From positions 1 through 39,233 of IMG/VR virus record IMGVR_UViG_3300032217_001070: a stretch of DNA of 39,233 bases. One strand, given 5' to 3'. Source of the stretch: a virus. The notes below the pieces were generated by a model that saw nothing but the letters and a program-made list of their open reading frames with translations, was not told where the DNA came from and did no database searches. The position numbers were made by a program, and so were the translations under genes. Of this stretch, positions 37,019 through 39,233 are shown piece after piece. Position 1 is the stretch's first letter, and the number at the start of each line of letters is the position of its first letter.

Positions 37019-38748
37019 GTTTGGATTCAGTAATCGAAACGAGTCCGGCACTCTGGATGGCAACGTCTGGAATCATTAAGAACAAGGCCGGCAATCTAGT
37101 TAGGCCCAAGCCGAATGATTTCCAAAAGTTTGTTTCGGAAGTGATTGAGTGGTGTATCGAAAACAACGAGCGTCCTAGAATTGTAATCCTTAAGCCTCGT
37201 CAAAAGGGATCCTCAACGGTTTCTTGCGCTTGCGTCTATACGTTCTTGCGTCGCTTCTCCGGAGCTAGGTGCGCTTTGATTGGGGATGAGTTGGATACGT
37301 CAAACAATCTTGCGGAAATCTTCAGCCGGTATGCAGACATGGACGATCACGTATGGGGCAACGAATGGCATAAGACTAAGTTGGCATTCTCAAACGATTC
37401 AAGTTGTCACAAGGAAACGGCAAACGATCCACGGGCCGGCATGTCATCCACCTTTCAAGTCGTCTTGGCGTCCGAGGTGGCACACTGGAAGAAGCGGGGA
37501 GAACGGAATGCCGAAAGCGTACTTCTTTCGATCCTGAATTGCGTACCCGATGAGCCTAAAACCTTGGTTATTGTCGAATCCACCCCAAACGGGGCATCCG
37601 GCGCATTCTATGAGAGATGGCAAAAGGCAGTATGGTTTGAAGATTTCAAAAAAGGAAAGAAGGGGAACGGTTTTATCCGTGTGTTTTGGCCTTGGTATTC
37701 ATTTGCGGATTCGGTCGAGACGTTACCGGCTCAGAAAGAAGAGGAAATTAAGGAATCCCTCACGGATTCTGAGAGGAATCTGATGGGTTTGGGTGCGACG
37801 ATACCGAATCTTGCATGGCGTCGCCGGATCGTGGGTGAGAAATGCGGTGGAGATGCCGAGCTTTTTAATCAGGAATACCCCACCGACGACGTTTCATGCT
37901 TCTTAACGTCTGGCCGGCCAAGGTTTGACCGGTCAGGGGTTGAAAGGATCGAGGTTCTTACCAGAAAGAAGCAGAGAACAGAGGGTGTTCTGGATCCTTC
38001 CGGTAATTCGGTTGTGTTCCGGCCTACCGGATCCGCCGAAGCGTGGCTATGGCTATGGGAAAAGCCTGAGTACGGTCGCCGGTATTTGATTGGTGTCGAT
38101 ACCATGACAGGGGCGAGTCAGGTAGCAGGATCCACAAGGGAGCCGGACTGTCATTCAGTGATAGTTTTGGCATCCGGAGCTTTCGTATCAGGCAAATGGA
38201 TCCCGCCTTCCGTAGTTGGGAGGTTAAAACCACCTTGCAGGGTGGATATTGACGTTCTGGCCCTATTTGTGGACAGGCTTTCAAGGTTCTTTGGTGGTTG
38301 CATGGTCGTTCCAGAGGTAAATAACTCCGGATTGGCCCTAATCGAACTACTTAAGGATGCTCAAACGCCGATTTACCAACGTGAAATCTTCAATTTACGT
38401 GAATCCAAGAAGGCGAAGGCACTTGGATGGCAAACAACCGAAAAGACAAGGACGCTAGCAATAGAAACACTAGCCACGGCAATCAGAGACGGGGATATGG
38501 ATGGTGGCGGAATCAATATCTATTGCCCAAACATCCTTTCCGAACTTAAGACATTCGTAATTACGGACTCCGGCAAGGCCGAGGCGATGAGTGGGAATCA
38601 CGACGACGATGTTTTGGCTTTATCAATCGCAATAGCGACAATCGATGGCGCAACTCCCTATCTTGCACCGTCATCAACGAGAGGACTACCAAGGGATCTG
38701 CTCAACGCAGAGAAATCCATACAGGCAAACCGCAGAAGCTATGCTTGA
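37015..38748 (+). CDS. terL: Terminase large subunit
   Basis: 577 aa from the ATG at 37015, chosen for its ATGA overlap; in-frame ATGs at 36988 and 36964 are possible. ATPase: Walker A-like KPRQKGSST (60-68), Walker B with catalytic Glu in LASEVAHW (about 141-148), coupling motif ESTPNG (178-183). RNase H-fold nuclease: D352 (YLIGVDTMTG), E424 (VVPEVNNSG) and HDDDVLAL (519-526), all intact. It pumps DNA into the procapsid through the portal and cuts it. The GWQTTEKTR segment before the last motif is typical. Confidence 0.93.
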   Translation: MSLDSVIETSPALWMATSGIIKNKAGNLVRPKPNDFQKFVSEVIEWCIENNERPRIVILKPRQKGSSTVSCACVYTFLRRFSGARCALIGDELDTSNNLAEIFSRYADMDDHVWGNEWHKTKLAFSNDSSCHKETANDPRAGMSSTFQVVLASEVAHWKKRGERNAESVLLSILNCVPDEPKTLVIVESTPNGASGAFYERWQKAVWFEDFKKGKKGNGFIRVFWPWYSFADSVETLPAQKEEEIKESLTDSERNLMGLGATIPNLAWRRRIVGEKCGGDAELFNQEYPTDDVSCFLTSGRPRFDRSGVERIEVLTRKKQRTEGVLDPSGNSVVFRPTGSAEAWLWLWEKPEYGRRYLIGVDTMTGASQVAGSTREPDCHSVIVLASGAFVSGKWIPPSVVGRLKPPCRVDIDVLALFVDRLSRFFGGCMVVPEVNNSGLALIELLKDAQTPIYQREIFNLRESKKAKALGWQTTEKTRTLAIETLATAIRDGDMDGGGINIYCPNILSELKTFVITDSGKAEAMSGNHDDDVLALSIAIATIDGATPYLAPSSTRGLPRDLLNAEKSIQANRRSYA

Positions 38749-38781
38749 CGCACTAACGCACAAACCTAATTCATAGACAAA

Positions 38782-39233
38782 ATGGCCGATTTTCCCCCAG
38801 CCCAGTATATTGACGGTTACACTGCAACGGGTGATACAATATCTTTCACGATTGCGGGATACACCGGAAAGAAAGTTGCAAGCGTAACGGTTACTAATGG
38901 TGGATCCTATACAACTCCAACTGCTTCAGTTGCATTTTCAGGCGGATCCGGTAGTGGAGCAGTAGGGGAATGCTTGCTTGAGTTAAAGAGCTTAGATTTT
39001 GGTTCGACTGGTGCAACGTCACTGATTTCAACATCACAACCAAACGCAGTACAAATAAGTATGAGTGGCAATAGCAGTGCTTCACCTTTGTATGGGTTAC
39101 AATCTTTATCTGCTACCGGCGATCACTATTACAATATAAATACTCCTCCAACAATATCAGTTTCGGGAGAAAATGGCACAAGCACAGATGCGGTAATATC
39201 ATTTGATTCAACATCCTCGCTTCATGTCGCCAG
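38782..39233 (+). CDS. Beta-repeat virion appendage protein, 3' end missing
   Basis: The open frame runs off the right edge (150 residues visible). It is Ser/Thr/Gly-rich with VTVTNGGSYTTPT followed by VAFSGGSGSGA, a beta-repeat often found in phage fibre, stalk and baseplate-attached proteins. It starts 33 nt after the terminase stop. No Shine-Dalgarno motif is clear. It lies where portal is expected in many phages, so an appendage gene appears inserted between terminase and portal. Confidence 0.6.
   Translation, partial: MADFPPAQYIDGYTATGDTISFTIAGYTGKKVASVTVTNGGSYTTPTASVAFSGGSGSGAVGECLLELKSLDFGSTGATSLISTSQPNAVQISMSGNSSASPLYGLQSLSATGDHYYNINTPPTISVSGENGTSTDAVISFDSTSSLHVA

Noticed and set aside
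1-39233. Circular closure of the window
   Set aside because: The right-edge frame would read in phase into the left-edge frame, but a one-in-three phase match is not evidence and no terminal repeat is visible.

Overview
The window is 39 kb of an uncultured temperate, tailed bacteriophage (or prophage). It has a major capsid protein of the N4-gp56 type, a head-to-tail adaptor, a podovirus-like portal, a large terminase, a lysis cassette, a tyrosine integrase next to a tRNA 3'-end attachment core, and RecT recombination with DnaC-like replication genes. No tail sheath, tube, tape-measure or rRNA/tRNA gene is visible, so a podovirus-like virion is most likely. The host cannot be named. A Sec-signal endolysin, lipobox-containing lysis protein and mid-40s to about 50% GC fit a Gram-negative host. 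The gene order (terminase at the right edge, portal at the left edge) is what a circularly permuted genome would give, but both edges cut a gene and I cannot show that they join.

Layout. 1-13.3 kb (+): portal (N-terminus missing), small virion proteins, a glycosyltransferase and an RmlC-like sugar epimerase, scaffold, major capsid, adaptor proteins, two extreme low-complexity proteins and a long fibre. 13.27-13.54 kb: two tandem copies of a 122-nt structured element, the most unusual feature here. 13.6-16.6 kb (+): lysis genes, a metallophosphoesterase and two small genes. 16.6-20.3 kb (-): XRE-family repressor, then a leftward early operon of small genes with a DUF932 protein and an HExxH metalloprotease. 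20.33-20.47 kb: divergent control region. 20.5-24.7 kb (+): about a dozen small early genes. 24.5-26.3 kb: lysogeny module (ribbon-helix-helix regulator, excisionase-like protein, integrase, attP). 26.4-33.4 kb (+): RecT, PD-(D/E)XK and VRR-NUC nucleases, methyltransferase, SSB-like protein, replication initiator and helicase loader. 33.4-39.2 kb (+): 3D-domain wall protein, small genes, large terminase and the start of a virion appendage gene.

Expression logic. Genes are packed with 1-11 nt overlaps, mostly ATGA or GTGA, and often lack a Shine-Dalgarno motif, so translational coupling is probably general. Operons begin at a recurring promoter/start module: TTGTTGTCA, then a -10-like hexamer usually ending CTAT, then exactly 7 nt, then GTG or ATG. 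This predicts leaderless mRNAs. The same TTGTTGTCA sits beside the -10 of the XRE repressor gene and is a candidate operator.

Best candidates for something undescribed: (1) the tandem 122-nt elements with 19-bp closing stems, whose only internal differences are one compensatory base-pair change; (2) two neighbouring virion genes built from nearly the same 12-bp repeat read in different frames, giving (STGT)n and (NENR)n proteins; (3) the repeated leaderless promoter/start module; (4) roughly five-fold excess of GGATCC.
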